Positions 44,066-52,286 of a stretch of DNA of 64,000 bases are shown piece by piece (position 1 is the first letter of the stretch; each line of letters opens with the position of its first letter). A program made the translations under genes and the position numbers. Below the pieces are notes generated by a model that made no database searches, was not told the origin of the DNA, and saw only the letters and a list, made by a program, of their open reading frames with translations. This DNA is from Intestinimonas timonensis. Lineage in GTDB: Bacteria > Bacillota > Clostridia > Oscillospirales > Oscillospiraceae. The stretch lies in the NCBI RefSeq assembly GCF_900626145.1, contig NZ_LR130817.1, forward strand, positions 1,682,095-1,746,094. Reading direction: 5' to 3'.

Positions 44066-44221
44066 TTACTCCTTCTCAAAGACATCCTTGCCCATGCCGC
44101 AGATGGGGCAGACCCAATCCTCAGCGACCTGCTCCCAGGGGGTGCCGGGAGCCACGCCGTTATCAGGATCGCCAACAGCGGGATCATAGACGTAGCCACA
44201 GGGGCAAACATACTTATCCAT
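44066..44221 (-). CDS. Rubredoxin
   Basis: A 51-residue iron electron carrier with the two Fe(Cys)4 knuckles [11 protein letters not shown] and [15 protein letters not shown]. The first knuckle is CPCG rather than the usual CxxCG, leaving Cys-Pro-Cys spacing, so the iron ligand spacing is unusual unless the fold adjusts. It follows rubrerythrin by 25 bases and probably donates electrons to it for peroxide reduction. Confidence 0.9.
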   Translation of the reverse strand: MDKYVCPCGYVYDPAVGDPDNGVAPGTPWEQVAEDWVCPICGMGKDVFEKE

Positions 44222-44246
44222 GTTCGTTCTCCTTCTTGTTAGAAGA

Positions 44247-44789
44247 TTAGCCGAAGTAGCGCTTCAGCAGGCCCTCGAAAGCCTTGCCGTGACGGGCCTC
44301 ATCGCGAGCCATCTCGTGGACGGTGTCGTGGATGGCGTCCAGGTTCAGCTCCTTGGCCTTCTTGGCCAGCTCGAACTTGCCGGCGGTAGCGCCGTTCTCG
44401 GCGTCCACACGCATCTCCAGGTTCTTCTTGGTGGAGTCGGTCACGACCTCGCCCAGCAGTTCGGCGAACTTGGCAGCGTGCTCAGCCTCCTCATAAGCGG
44501 CCTTCTCCCAGTACAGGCCGATCTCGGGGTAACCCTCGCGGTGAGCCACACGGGCCATGGCCAGGTACATACCGACCTCAGAGCACTCGCCGGCGAAGTT
44601 CTCGCGCAGGCCCTGCAGGATCTCCTCAGGAGCGCCCTGAGCCACGCCCACCACGTGCTCGGCAGCCCAGGTCTTCTCACCGGCCTGCTCCTTGAACTTC
44701 TCAGCGGGAGCGCCGCAGAGGGGGCACTTCTCAGGAGCGGTCTCGCCCTCGTACACATAACCACAGACGGTGCAAACAAACTTCTTCAT
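44247..44789 (-). CDS. Reverse rubrerythrin (NADH peroxidase)
   Basis: A 180-residue peroxide-scavenging protein. Unlike classical rubrerythrin, the rubredoxin-like domain is N-terminal ([29 protein letters not shown]) and the four-helix diiron domain follows. Its ligands lie in [40 protein letters not shown] and [20 protein letters not shown]. This order defines the reverse rubrerythrins of Clostridia, which are oxygen- and peroxide-induced. RBS GGAGGAC, and its own promoter upstream. Confidence 0.93.
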   Translation of the reverse strand: MKKFVCTVCGYVYEGETAPEKCPLCGAPAEKFKEQAGEKTWAAEHVVGVAQGAPEEILQGLRENFAGECSEVGMYLAMARVAHREGYPEIGLYWEKAAYEEAEHAAKFAELLGEVVTDSTKKNLEMRVDAENGATAGKFELAKKAKELNLDAIHDTVHEMARDEARHGKAFEGLLKRYFG

Positions 44790-44866
44790 AAGTCAAAGTC
44801 CTCCAGTCAAAAAGAATTTGTATATATTCGCTAATAGGAATCATTACTGTTTTCTGAACTGTCCAT

Positions 44867-44895
44867 ACTATACCACTTTGCAGGGGATTTGTAAA
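44867..44895 (-). promoter_or_regulatory. Promoter of the rubrerythrin-rubredoxin operon
   Basis: Minus strand: -35 TTTACA (44890-44895), 17-base spacer, -10 TATAGT (44867-44872). No PerR box could be recognised nearby. Confidence 0.65.
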
Positions 44896-44940
44896 GGGGT
44901 TTTAAAAATTTTTTTGAAAAGATTTTGTAAACCGCGAGAC

Positions 44941-46368
44941 TCATGGATTGTCCTCTGATTCCGGCTCCTTCAGGTCAGCTGTAGTCAGCTCCATGAGCTG
45001 CTCCCGGGTGGGAGATGTCAGACCGGCCACCCGGTCGGCCTGCCGGGCCACCGCCCGCTCAAAGAGATTGCGCACGTCACGGGCGTTTCCGAAGTTTTCA
45101 TCCCGTTCCTCGTAGAGAGAATTTAAATACGATTTACAATATTCTGCTCCGTCATTGCTTAGAGTATACCCGTTCTTCTCGCACATGGACTGAAAAATGG
45201 AGAAAAGCTGCTCGCCGTTGTAGTCATCAAAATAGAAGTACTTGTTGAAGCGACTCTCCAGGCCGGGGTTGGCGTGGATGAAATCTCCCATGAGGGCGGT
45301 GTAGCCAGCCACAATAACAATGAGGTCGGAGCGATGGTCCTCCATGGCCTTGAGGAGGGTCTCGATGGCCTCACGGCCGAAGTCGTTGGCGTTGTCGTGG
45401 CTGGAGAGGGCGTAGGCCTCGTCGATGAAGAGAACGCCGCCCAGGGCTTTTTGGATGACCTCACTGGTCTTGATGGCGGTCTGTCCCACAAAGCCGGCCA
45501 CCAGGCCGGAGCGGTCTACCTCCACCAGCTGGCCCTTGGGCAGGACGCCGATGGAGTGGTAGATCCGGGCCAGCAGACGGGCCACAGTGGTCTTTCCGGT
45601 GCCCGGATTGCCCATGAAGACCAGATGGAGAGACATGGGAGGGACGGGCAGGCCCTGCTCCTCCCGGAGCCTGCGGACCTTCACCAGGTTGATGAGACTC
45701 TTCACATCCCGTTTTACCTTGTCTAGGCCGCACAGGCTGTCCAGCTCGGAGAGCAGGTCCTCCAACTTTTCTGGGGGCAGAGCCGTCTCTTTCTCAGAAG
45801 CGGCCTCCAGTGCCCCCTTGGCGGCAGGGGCGGGGCTGTCCCCCCGGCGAGTGACGAAGTCTCCGGCGTCGGTGCGGGGGTGTTCACTGGCCAGACCGCC
45901 CTGAGCGCACAGAGCGGAAAGCGTATCGGCGCAGGCATTGACAAAACCGGCCTCCCGATCGCTCACCGCCCCGTCCACAGCGGCAAAGAGGAGGAGCATC
46001 AAGGTCATCAGGTCCACAAAGCGCCGGGCGGTGGTCTGATGATAGGCCTTGTCGTAGTCCATCATTTTGCGGAAAAAGGCGGGGGGCTGAAAGCCGGGAT
46101 ACTCGGCCACGGCGGTGCTCAGCTCCCAAAAGAGCGCGGAGGGGACAGGGTTACCCTTACAGTAGATGGCGTTGTACCACTCCACGTGCTGCGGGGTGAC
46201 GGCGCCGCCGTCAGCCTGCCAGACGCCAAGGGCACATTGGCGGAGGAACTCGTCGGCACAGGTGTTGAACATCTGCCGCATGGCCGGGTTGGCGATGTGC
46301 TGCCGGAAGGCGGTCACCCCATCGCTGTATTGCTTGTGCATGGCTTGGGCCGTCATCGCGTCCTTCAC
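44941..46368 (-). CDS. CbxX/CfqX (SpoVK-like) AAA+ ATPase with N-terminal TerB-like region
   Basis: A 475-residue protein. Residues 1-150 are helical and include an acidic DLMTLMLLLFAAVDGAVSDREA segment resembling TerB. After a Pro/Ala linker the AAA+ domain begins with ELDSLCGLDKVKRDVKSLIN. It then has Walker A FMGNPGTGKTTVARL (about 250), pore-loop-like VDRSGLVAGFVGQTA, Walker B GVLFIDEAYAL (about 309), and sensor-1 and arginine-finger segments (NPGLESRFNKYFYF). The AAA+ part is of the CbxX/SpoVK type, probably remodelling a protein partner; the N-terminal region may recruit it. Monocistronic. Confidence 0.87.
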   Translation of the reverse strand: MKDAMTAQAMHKQYSDGVTAFRQHIANPAMRQMFNTCADEFLRQCALGVWQADGGAVTPQHVEWYNAIYCKGNPVPSALFWELSTAVAEYPGFQPPAFFRKMMDYDKAYHQTTARRFVDLMTLMLLLFAAVDGAVSDREAGFVNACADTLSALCAQGGLASEHPRTDAGDFVTRRGDSPAPAAKGALEAASEKETALPPEKLEDLLSELDSLCGLDKVKRDVKSLINLVKVRRLREEQGLPVPPMSLHLVFMGNPGTGKTTVARLLARIYHSIGVLPKGQLVEVDRSGLVAGFVGQTAIKTSEVIQKALGGVLFIDEAYALSSHDNANDFGREAIETLLKAMEDHRSDLIVIVAGYTALMGDFIHANPGLESRFNKYFYFDDYNGEQLFSIFQSMCEKNGYTLSNDGAEYCKSYLNSLYEERDENFGNARDVRNLFERAVARQADRVAGLTSPTREQLMELTTADLKEPESEDNP

Positions 46369-46499
46369 GCCGCCACATCCTTTCCTGTCACCATAGAAAT
46401 CAGTGATACCACTACATTATAGGCATGTCTCAGGGCGTGGTCAAGCCTGAGTGGTCGACATAAAATTGTAAACATTCCATTATTTCTTCCAACGTAAGG

Positions 46500-46528
46500 T
46501 TGACGATTTTCAACGAAACATGTACTAT
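46500..46528 (+). promoter_or_regulatory. Promoter of the Ig-like protein gene
   Basis: -35 TTGACG (46500-46505), 17-base spacer, -10 TACTAT (46523-46528), about 40 bases before the start. Confidence 0.65.
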
Positions 46529-46573
46529 ATACATGACATGCGATCAGAGAAAGACCAAGGGGGATTATAGTAT

Positions 46574-47563
46574 ATGGCCAATAAGCGTGGCACTGGCACT
46601 CGATTAGCCGTTATCCGCTGTCCGAATTGCGGTGAGGATTATTCTGTAACATATAAACGCTGCCCTTTCTGCGATGAAAAGGCAGAGGAGGAGAAGCGTC
46701 AGTCCGGGGAGCACCTGGATGATATAGACGAGGAGGAGTCCCGGGAGGGACGAGGGGGCCGCAGGCTGGCCGGTGGACGGCGGGGGGAACCCTGGACGCC
46801 GCTGCGCATCGTGGGCACAGTGGTGCCCCTGGTCATTATCGCCGCCGCCATCTGGATCGTGGTGACCCAGATCATGCCCCTGGTGAACCGGGGAGAGATG
46901 AACCAGCTGCCGGAGGATACCGCACCTGTAACCACTACGCAGGGCGTTGATGAGACACCGTTGCCCACGGACAGTGCCCTCCCTGAGGACACCACTGCGC
47001 CCGAGGATACCACCGCGCCGGAGCCCACCGTTCCCGCCGGGCAGACGGCCACTGGCTTTACTCTGAGCCGGGAAGACTTCACTATGAATGACAACTACCC
47101 CGACCCGGTGCGGCTCACTGTCACCTTCCAGCCTGACGGCGCCACCGGCACCATCACCTGGAGCAGCAGCGATCCCGACGTGGCCACCGTGGACGATACC
47201 GGTCTGGTCACCCACGGTACCAAGAACGGCAGTACCACCATCACCGCCACCATGGGGGATGGTACCACACAGACCTGCACTGTGCGGTGCAGCTTCTCCA
47301 ACGCCGGCAGCTCCTCCAGCTCCACCTCCAGTACCGGTTCCCTGAGCCTCAACCGCACCGACTTCACGCTTCAGAGCGCCGGTGAGAAGTTCCAGATGAA
47401 GGTGTCCGGAACCTCTTCCACGCCCACCTGGCACATCGGCAACACCTCTGTGGCCACCATTTCCGGTGACGGCACCGTCACTGCGGTGGGCGAGGGAAAC
47501 ACCACCATCACCTGTACCGTGGACGGCAAGACCCTGGAGTGTATCGTCCGCTGCGATTTCTGA
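46574..47563 (+). CDS. Zinc-ribbon membrane protein with two bacterial Ig-like (Big_2) domains
   Basis: A 329-residue protein. A cytosolic zinc ribbon (RCPNCGEDYSVTYKRCPFCD) is followed by a charged segment, one membrane helix (VPLVIIAAAIWIVVTQI) and a Thr/Pro/Glu-rich linker. Two Big_2 domains follow, each with the W-S-S-D/VATV pattern: ITWSSSDPDVATVDDTGLVT and, in the second, TWHIGNTSVATISGDGTVTA. The Ig domains should be outside the cell and the ribbon inside. RBS AAGGGGGA. The partner of the zinc ribbon is unknown. Confidence 0.78.
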   Translation: MANKRGTGTRLAVIRCPNCGEDYSVTYKRCPFCDEKAEEEKRQSGEHLDDIDEEESREGRGGRRLAGGRRGEPWTPLRIVGTVVPLVIIAAAIWIVVTQIMPLVNRGEMNQLPEDTAPVTTTQGVDETPLPTDSALPEDTTAPEDTTAPEPTVPAGQTATGFTLSREDFTMNDNYPDPVRLTVTFQPDGATGTITWSSSDPDVATVDDTGLVTHGTKNGSTTITATMGDGTTQTCTVRCSFSNAGSSSSSTSSTGSLSLNRTDFTLQSAGEKFQMKVSGTSSTPTWHIGNTSVATISGDGTVTAVGEGNTTITCTVDGKTLECIVRCDF

Positions 47564-47576
47564 GCTTGAAACAGAC

Positions 47577-47610
47577 TTGCCCCGGTCGGAAAAAAGCTGG
47601 CCGGGGCAAA
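47577..47610 (+). terminator. Terminator after the Ig-like protein gene
   Basis: TTGCCCCGGTC pairs with GGCCGGGGCAA, with a loop containing AAAAAA; the downstream T run is weak. Confidence 0.6.
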
Positions 47611-47677
47611 GTTCTGCTTTTAAATCGCATGGAAGTGTGGTATAATCATTTTCCAGTCCTGAGAAAGGAGGCGCGCC

Positions 47678-48145
47678 ATGGATCACGCCCCGGTCAAACT
47701 TATCGCCTCCAATCGGAAGGCCTATCACGACTATTTCGTGGAGGACAAATACGAGGCCGGCATCGAGCTGTGCGGCACGGAAGTCAAGTCCATCCGTATG
47801 GGCAACGTGAACCTGAAGGACGCCTTCTGCATCATCAAGGACGGGCAGATGGTGGTCCACGGCATGCACGTGAGCCCCTATGAGAAGGGGAATATCTTTA
47901 ACCGTGACCCCCTGCGGCCTCGCCGTCTGCTCATGCACAAGCGGGAGATCCTGCGGCTTTTCGCCAAGGTGAAGCAGGACGGCTACGCGCTGGTGCCTCT
48001 GTCGGTCTACTTCAAAGGCCCCCGCATCAAGCTGGAAGTGGGCCTGTGCAAAGGTAAAAAGCTCTACGACAAGCGGGACGCCGCCGCCGCCCGGGATGCC
48101 AAGCGGGAGATGGACCGGGCCCGGAAGGACCGCAGCCGTTATTAA
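47678..48145 (+). CDS. smpB: SsrA-binding protein SmpB
   Basis: A 155-residue RNA-binding protein that carries tmRNA into stalled ribosomes. Signature pieces are IASNRKAYHDYFVEDKYEAG, IELCGTEVKSIRMGNVNLKD near residue 30, HVSPYEKGNIFNRDPLRPRR near residue 65 and the C-terminal tail GLCKGKKLYDKRDAAAARDA with basic end. RBS AGAAAGGAGG. Its RNA partner ssrA lies 0.8 kb downstream. Confidence 0.96.
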   Translation: MDHAPVKLIASNRKAYHDYFVEDKYEAGIELCGTEVKSIRMGNVNLKDAFCIIKDGQMVVHGMHVSPYEKGNIFNRDPLRPRRLLMHKREILRLFAKVKQDGYALVPLSVYFKGPRIKLEVGLCKGKKLYDKRDAAAARDAKREMDRARKDRSRY

Positions 48146-48204
48146 AAAAGCGACATAGGGGCGGGATGATGTCCTGTGCCCTGATTTGAAAGGAGTGTTT
48201 TCCC

Positions 48205-48726
48205 ATGGCTCAGAATCCCATCGTGACCATCGAGATGGAGAACGGCGGAAAGATGGTGGCCGAGCTCTATCCTGAGGTGGCACCCAATACGGTCAACAAC
48301 TTTGTGAGCCTGGTCAAGTCCGGCTTCTATGACGGGCTGATCTTTCACCGCGTGATCCCCGGCTTTATGATCCAGGGCGGCTGCCCCCAGGGCACCGGCA
48401 TGGGCGGCCCGGGCTATTCCATCAAGGGTGAGTTCACCGGAAACGGCTTCAAGAACGAGCTGAAGCACGAGCGGGGTGTGCTGTCCATGGCCCGTGCCAT
48501 GAGCCCCAACTCCGCCGGCAGCCAGTTCTTCATCATGGTGGAGGAGGCGCCCCATCTGGACGGCCAGTATGCCTCCTTCGGCAAGGTCGTCGAGGGTATG
48601 GACGTGGCCGATGCCATCGTGAATGCCAAGCGGAACTACATGGATAAGCCGCTGGAGGATCAGCGTATCAAGTCCATGACCGTGGAGACCTTCGGCGTGG
48701 ATTACCCCGCCCCTGAGAAGGTGTAA
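48205..48726 (+). CDS. Cyclophilin-type peptidyl-prolyl cis-trans isomerase
   Basis: A 173-residue cytoplasmic cyclophilin. NNFVSLVKSGFYDGLIFHRV and IPGFMIQGGCPQGTGMGGPG carry the catalytic Arg and substrate pocket, and SAGSQFFIMVEEAPHLDGQY is the second half of the active site. There is no signal peptide. RBS AAAGGAGTG. It lies between smpB and ssrA and probably forms part of the smpB transcript. Confidence 0.94.
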   Translation: MAQNPIVTIEMENGGKMVAELYPEVAPNTVNNFVSLVKSGFYDGLIFHRVIPGFMIQGGCPQGTGMGGPGYSIKGEFTGNGFKNELKHERGVLSMARAMSPNSAGSQFFIMVEEAPHLDGQYASFGKVVEGMDVADAIVNAKRNYMDKPLEDQRIKSMTVETFGVDYPAPEKV

Positions 48727-48736
48727 ATCAAAAATC

Positions 48737-48775
48737 GGCGTGCTCCCCTCCCCGGAACGGGGAGGGGGGAGCGCC
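48737..48775 (+). terminator. Hairpin after the cyclophilin gene
   Basis: GGCGTGCTCCCCTCCCCG pairs with CGGGGAGGGGGGAGCGCC around GAA. Very stable, but followed by TGTCTCT rather than a T run. Confidence 0.65.
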
Positions 48776-48970
48776 TGTCTCTCCTACCGCACGGCGGCGG
48801 AGCCGCCACAGGGCAAAGCCTGTAAACAGATGCCGTGACCTGACCATATCCCCAAACCAAACCGGAGCCCAGCGCAAGCGGGTCGGTTTGGAGAGGAGAG
48901 GCAAGGGAGCGGGGTGAGGGATAGCCGCCTTTGGCGGGTGTCCCGAACAGAGTGGACTTTGCCTCGACGA
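48776..48970. other. Intergenic region before ssrA with further hairpins
   Basis: Contains CCAAACCG (48857-48864) with CGGTTTGG (48884-48891), and a smaller GCCGCC/GGCGG hairpin near 48921-48940. No gene is supported. The repeated palindromes resemble an interspersed intergenic repeat, unproven here. Confidence 0.45.
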
Positions 48971-49326
48971 GGGGGCGTACCGGTTTCGACGGGGACGCGG
49001 AGGCAGGAATAGCGGGCGGTGGCGCCTGGCCACCTTAAAACGGGCATTCTTTATAAATTAAAGAACAACAACGATTACGAACTCGTCGCGGCCTAATTAG
49101 CCCGTGACCGTCCCGGCCGGAAGGCCCACGAGCCGATTCGGGGCGTCATTTTAGTGGGGACCGTGCGTGCGTAAAGCTTTGAGCGTACCATGAATGATGA
49201 AGCTACCGACCCTCTGAGCGTGACGGCTCGCGCTCTGGGAAGGGAATTCCAATAAACCGTCTGCGCCCGGAGAAGTTCCTGTCAAAACGTTTTCGGACGG
49301 GGGTTCAACTCCCCCCGCCTCCACCA
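48971..49326 (+). ncRNA. ssrA: Transfer-messenger RNA
   Basis: tmRNA rescues ribosomes stalled on broken mRNA. The 5' end GGGGGCGTACCGGTTTCGAC has the tRNA-like acceptor strand and the conserved pseudouridine-arm-like motif. The 3' end has GGGGGTTCAACTCCCCCC (T arm) and CGCCTCC pairing with GGGGGCG, then ACCA encoded at 49323-49326. The tag frame ends NNNDYELVAA, then TAA (49098-49100 region), a hydrophobic -LVAA degron as in other Clostridia. Length 356. Its 3' end is a common integrase target, and foreign-looking genes follow directly. Confidence 0.96.
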
Positions 49327-49331
49327 AAAAG

Positions 49332-49366
49332 AAATCCCCGTAGCCTCAACGGTTACGGGGATTTTC
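49332..49366 (+). terminator. Terminator after ssrA
   Basis: AAATCCCCGTAGCC pairs with GGTTACGGGGATTT around TCAAC, ending in TTTT. Confidence 0.88.
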
Positions 49367-49475
49367 TTACTCCTGCAATGGTTTGCGGTGTTTTTAACTG
49401 TTACACAATGTTACTTTGTGTAACACGATGATTGCACACGAAACTGCAAAATTGCACACGGGATTGCACACGGAA

Positions 49476-49880
49476 TTACTCCCGTCCCATCTGGTCCATG
49501 CACCGCTGAATGGCCTGACGCTCCTTCTCGGTGGAGGCGGACTCCATCATCTCCTGGAGCTGTTCCATCATCTGCTCCTTGGCGTCGTGGCGGGAGTAGC
49601 CGCCGTCACGGCTGTAACCGCCGTGATTGCCGCTGTACCCGTCCCGACTGTAATGACCACGGACATAGTGGCGGCGGCGGTAGCTGGAGCCGCCGTCATA
49701 AGACCCACCGGAACGGGACTGCCCGCCCTCCTCCTCCAGCATGCAGATCTTGTCGATGTTCTTGATGGTGTCGGTGAGCTTGTGGACGATCTCCAGATCA
49801 CCGGCGCCCATATCGGGCTTCTGGTTGATCTCCTCCAGCTCCATGCAGAGCTTTTCTTTCAGCTCGTAAAGTGCTCTCAT
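49476..49880 (-). CDS. Hypothetical Ser/Arg/Tyr/Gly-rich protein
   Basis: A 134-residue protein and last gene of a seven-gene cluster. The N-terminal half is helical (LYELKEKLCMELEEINQKPD, then LEIVHKLTDTIKNIDKIC). A low-complexity middle follows with repeated YSRDGYS/GGYSRDGG elements, then a helical end (KEQMMEQLQEMMESASTEKE). ATG 49880 has AAAGGAGTGG upstream. I recall similar proteins in gut Clostridia, without function. The Arg/Tyr/Gly-rich middle is the kind of sequence that can bind nucleic acid or phase-separate (inference). Confidence 0.7.
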   Translation of the reverse strand: MRALYELKEKLCMELEEINQKPDMGAGDLEIVHKLTDTIKNIDKICMLEEEGGQSRSGGSYDGGSSYRRRHYVRGHYSRDGYSGNHGGYSRDGGYSRHDAKEQMMEQLQEMMESASTEKERQAIQRCMDQMGRE

Positions 49881-49893
49881 GCTTCCACTCCTT

Positions 49894-50316
49894 TCACGCC
49901 GTCCGGACGACTTCCATGTTGCTGTTTGCGAAGTTGATGGCCTGGGCGCTGGTGTTGCGCATGGCCACCGTGACACAGCAGCCACGGGGCACGTCCACCG
50001 AGGCGGAGACGTAGATGTTGAAATAGTTCTCCACGGCGGCAGGGGTCACCGTGGCCACAGAGGTGGGCAGGGGCTCCCCATTGATGGTGAGGGCCGCCGT
50101 GATGGCCTCCACGGTGCCGCCGGCAGGGATAGCGATGTTGCCGCCGAATGCCACGCGGAACTTTGCCCGACACTGGTTGGTGAGCCCCCGAAGAGTCACC
50201 AGCCCAGCGCCGGCCCGGTGTACGATGCTGGCGTTGCCGGAGGCCGCCGTCTCGCTGAGGGGCGCATTCTGGCCGGGTGCCACAGTGGCGATCCCGGCGT
50301 TGGTATACTCGGCCAT
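49894..50316 (-). CDS. Hypothetical beta-rich protein
   Basis: A 140-residue protein starting MAEYTNAGIATVAPGQNAPL. It is rich in Ala, Thr and Val with alternating strands (AKFRVAFGGNIAIPAGGTVE; YFNIYVSASVDVP) and no Lys. The pattern resembles C-terminal beta-sandwich domains of collagen-like or spore-surface proteins, or a phage decoration protein; neither is proved. ATG 50316 follows GAAAGGAAGG. It lies between the Ser/Arg-rich gene and the Gly-rich membrane gene. Confidence 0.65.
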   Translation of the reverse strand: MAEYTNAGIATVAPGQNAPLSETAASGNASIVHRAGAGLVTLRGLTNQCRAKFRVAFGGNIAIPAGGTVEAITAALTINGEPLPTSVATVTPAAVENYFNIYVSASVDVPRGCCVTVAMRNTSAQAINFANSNMEVVRTA

Positions 50317-50431
50317 AAGATCCTTCCTTTCAAAAAATGTACGGCGGGAGCGATTGCCCCCGCCGTTGTTGTTGTGTATCGGCTCGGGGCCGAACATCCG
50401 AGAGATCCTCGGAAGCTGGATCATGCAGTTG

Positions 50432-51184
50432 TCAGCAGCCGCAGCCGTTGCCGCAACCGCAGCCGCCGTTGCAGAAGTTTGGGAAGGTCACGGGCTGGGG
50501 AGGCTGGACCACATAGGCAGGCGTGGGGCACTCCGCGCCGGTCCGGCGCAGGATCTCCGCCTTGTTGGCGTCCATGGCCGCCATGAGGACGGCGTTCTGG
50601 TTGGACTGGCTGGCGGCCAGCTTCAGACTCTGGTTCTCGGCAGTCAGGGTGGAGATCTTGTCCTGGGTCAGGAAGTCTAGGATAGCTCTGGTGTTGGAGT
50701 TGTTGTTCTCCAGAATGTCCCGAGTGGTATTCTGGATGGTGTTGCGGGTGTCACAGGCCTGGGCGGCCATGTCATAGCGCACTTGGCCGATGGCCTCGCG
50801 GGTGTCGCAGCAACACTGAGCTAGCTGAGCGCCAAGGCCGTTGAAGCCCATCTGGGTCTGATAGCCCAGATTGCACACGGCATTGTCCACACCGTGGAAG
50901 CCGCTCTGCACGGCCCCCAGGATGTCCCGCTGGCCGCCCTGGAGGTTATTGAGTGCGAAACCGTCGTTGATGTCGGCTCGGGTGGCGAAGCCCTGGAAAC
51001 CGGAACCGCCAGCGTTGCCGCCGAAGCCGCCATAGCCGCCCCAGCCGCCGAACAGACCGAAGATAAGGAACAGCACGATAAAGGACATCCAGTCGCCGCC
51101 CCAGCCGAAGCCGGAGCCGCCGTTGGTGTTGGCGGGCTGTACGGGCATGGTCAGCACAGCGCCGCCGTCATTGGTAAGAGACAT
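50432..51184 (-). CDS. Hypothetical Gly-rich membrane protein with coiled coil and Cys-rich end
   Basis: A 250-residue protein. An N-terminal extended segment is followed by a membrane helix with Gly/Trp repeats (SFIVLFLIFGLFGGWGGYGG). A Cys-bearing helical region comes next (GAQLAQCCCDTREAIGQVRY), then an Asn-rich coiled coil (TTRDILENNNSNTRAILDFL), and it ends CNGGCGCGNGCGC, possibly metal-binding. Two adjacent Met are possible starts; 51184 fits AAGGAG better. The arrangement suggests a membrane anchor with a long cytosolic or external stalk. Function unknown. Confidence 0.68.
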   Translation of the reverse strand: MSLTNDGGAVLTMPVQPANTNGGSGFGWGGDWMSFIVLFLIFGLFGGWGGYGGFGGNAGGSGFQGFATRADINDGFALNNLQGGQRDILGAVQSGFHGVDNAVCNLGYQTQMGFNGLGAQLAQCCCDTREAIGQVRYDMAAQACDTRNTIQNTTRDILENNNSNTRAILDFLTQDKISTLTAENQSLKLAASQSNQNAVLMAAMDANKAEILRRTGAECPTPAYVVQPPQPVTFPNFCNGGCGCGNGCGC

Positions 51185-51288
51185 GGTCATTCTCCTTTTG
51201 TTGTATTTCAAAACCGTGGCCACGGATTTTGAGACTGAGTTGCATCAAACTTTCATCTTTGTCAGCAAATATTGAAAGTACACTTTGC

Positions 51289-51513
51289 TTATTTCCCAAA
51301 CATCCCCCGCAGGCCCTCGAACATGCCCTGCATCTGCTGGGCCTGCTGCTGGACCTGATAGAGCTGCTGCTGGGAGATGCGCCCGCTCTGGACCATCTCC
51401 TGGATCATGGCGTTGGGGTCCTTGCCCCGCATCTGCTGCATGAACTGCTGGAACTGGCCCAGCATGGGGCTGCCGCCCATACCGCCGCCCATGGCGTTAA
51501 AAAACGGGTTCAT
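51289..51513 (-). CDS. Small hypothetical Gln/Met/Gly-rich protein
   Basis: A 74-residue protein: a Met/Gly-rich start (NPFFNAMGGGMGGSPML), then amphipathic Gln-rich helices (FQQFMQQMRGKDPNAMIQEM; QQQLYQVQQQAQQMQGMF). It overlaps the upstream gene by 4 bases (ATGA), so the two are coupled. No family recognised. Confidence 0.68.
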   Translation of the reverse strand: MNPFFNAMGGGMGGSPMLGQFQQFMQQMRGKDPNAMIQEMVQSGRISQQQLYQVQQQAQQMQGMFEGLRGMFGK

Positions 51514-51911
51514 TCCGCATCCTCCTTTTCACTCCTGCCCAGGGCGTCCACACGGGCCGCCAGGGCGTCCAGTTCGGCTTTCGTGGCGTACTCCACCGCC
51601 GGAGCAGCGGGGGCAGCCTTGGCCGTGCCCCGCTCCACCAGGTCAAAGACCTGCATGGTGGGCCGCCCGGAGGCGTCGGCCTGTTTGAGGTAGATCACCG
51701 GCGCGTTGGAGTCCCACAGGGCAACGGCGGAGTTGGGGGCCATCAGATAGCCCATGGCCTCCTGCTGACCGCTCACCCAGACCATGGACTGCTGGGGGGC
51801 GGGCATCTGGGGCGTGGGCTGGGGCGTGTACTGCTGCTGCCGAAGCTGGGCCAGATTGTCCATCATGGGCGGCTGCGCCGGGTAGTATTGGGGTACATAT
51901 GGGTAGCCCAC
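51510..51911 (-). CDS. Hypothetical Pro/Gln/Tyr-rich protein with C-terminal helix
   Basis: A 133-residue protein. The first 45 residues are low complexity (YPYVPQYYPAQPPMMDNLAQ). A small folded core with QSMVWVSGQQEAMGYLMAPN and VALWDSNAPVIYLKQADASG follows, and a helix ends it (TKAELDALAARVDALGRS). Three bases separate it from the papain-like gene. The core resembles proteins seen in Firmicutes phage-like clusters; no function is known to me. Confidence 0.68.
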   Translation of the reverse strand: MGYPYVPQYYPAQPPMMDNLAQLRQQQYTPQPTPQMPAPQQSMVWVSGQQEAMGYLMAPNSAVALWDSNAPVIYLKQADASGRPTMQVFDLVERGTAKAAPAAPAVEYATKAELDALAARVDALGRSEKEDAE

Positions 51912-51914
51912 AGG

Positions 51915-52286
51915 TCACTCCTCCTCCTTGGTCCAGTAATAAAGCACGATCTCATGGGAGCTGTCCCAGGTGTCATAGAGGGCACCGTCCTGGACGCACA
52001 CCACATGGCCGGACAGGGTGAGGATGTAGGTCCCCTGTCGGTGGCCGGCGGCAAACTCCTCCACGGTCACGTCCTCGGGGGCCAGCGCCCGCCGAAAGCC
52101 CTGGGCCCGGAGATAGGCCCCCCAGACGACGTTGCTGGATGGCATGTCCCGCATCTGGTAGCCCTGGAGGCACAGGGCGGTGTAAACGGGCTCCCACTCC
52201 TTATCCATGGCCCTGCACAGCGCCCGGACGGTGCAGTCGCCCACGTTCCGTCCCTCGGGGTTTGGGTTGTAGTACTTCACGTTCAT
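51915..52286 (-). CDS. Papain-like (C39/C70-fold) cysteine peptidase-like protein
   Basis: A 123-residue protein. GDCTVRALCRAMD near residue 16 looks like a nucleophile Cys at the start of a helix. GHVVCVQDGALYDTWDSSHE near residue 94 offers a His and an Asp in the order expected for papain-like folds. It is much shorter than classical members. It may cleave or modify a partner in the same cluster (inference). The start overlaps the stop of the preceding small gene (ATGA). Confidence 0.65.
   Translation of the reverse strand: MNVKYYNPNPEGRNVGDCTVRALCRAMDKEWEPVYTALCLQGYQMRDMPSSNVVWGAYLRAQGFRRALAPEDVTVEEFAAGHRQGTYILTLSGHVVCVQDGALYDTWDSSHEIVLYYWTKEEE

Noticed and set aside
44796..44895. PerR box before rubrerythrin
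   Set aside because: No convincing TTATAAT-N-ATTATAA match; only the promoter is supported.
48784..49047. Minus-strand frames across the ssrA 5' end
   Set aside because: They overlap the structured tmRNA and intergenic hairpins and show no protein features.
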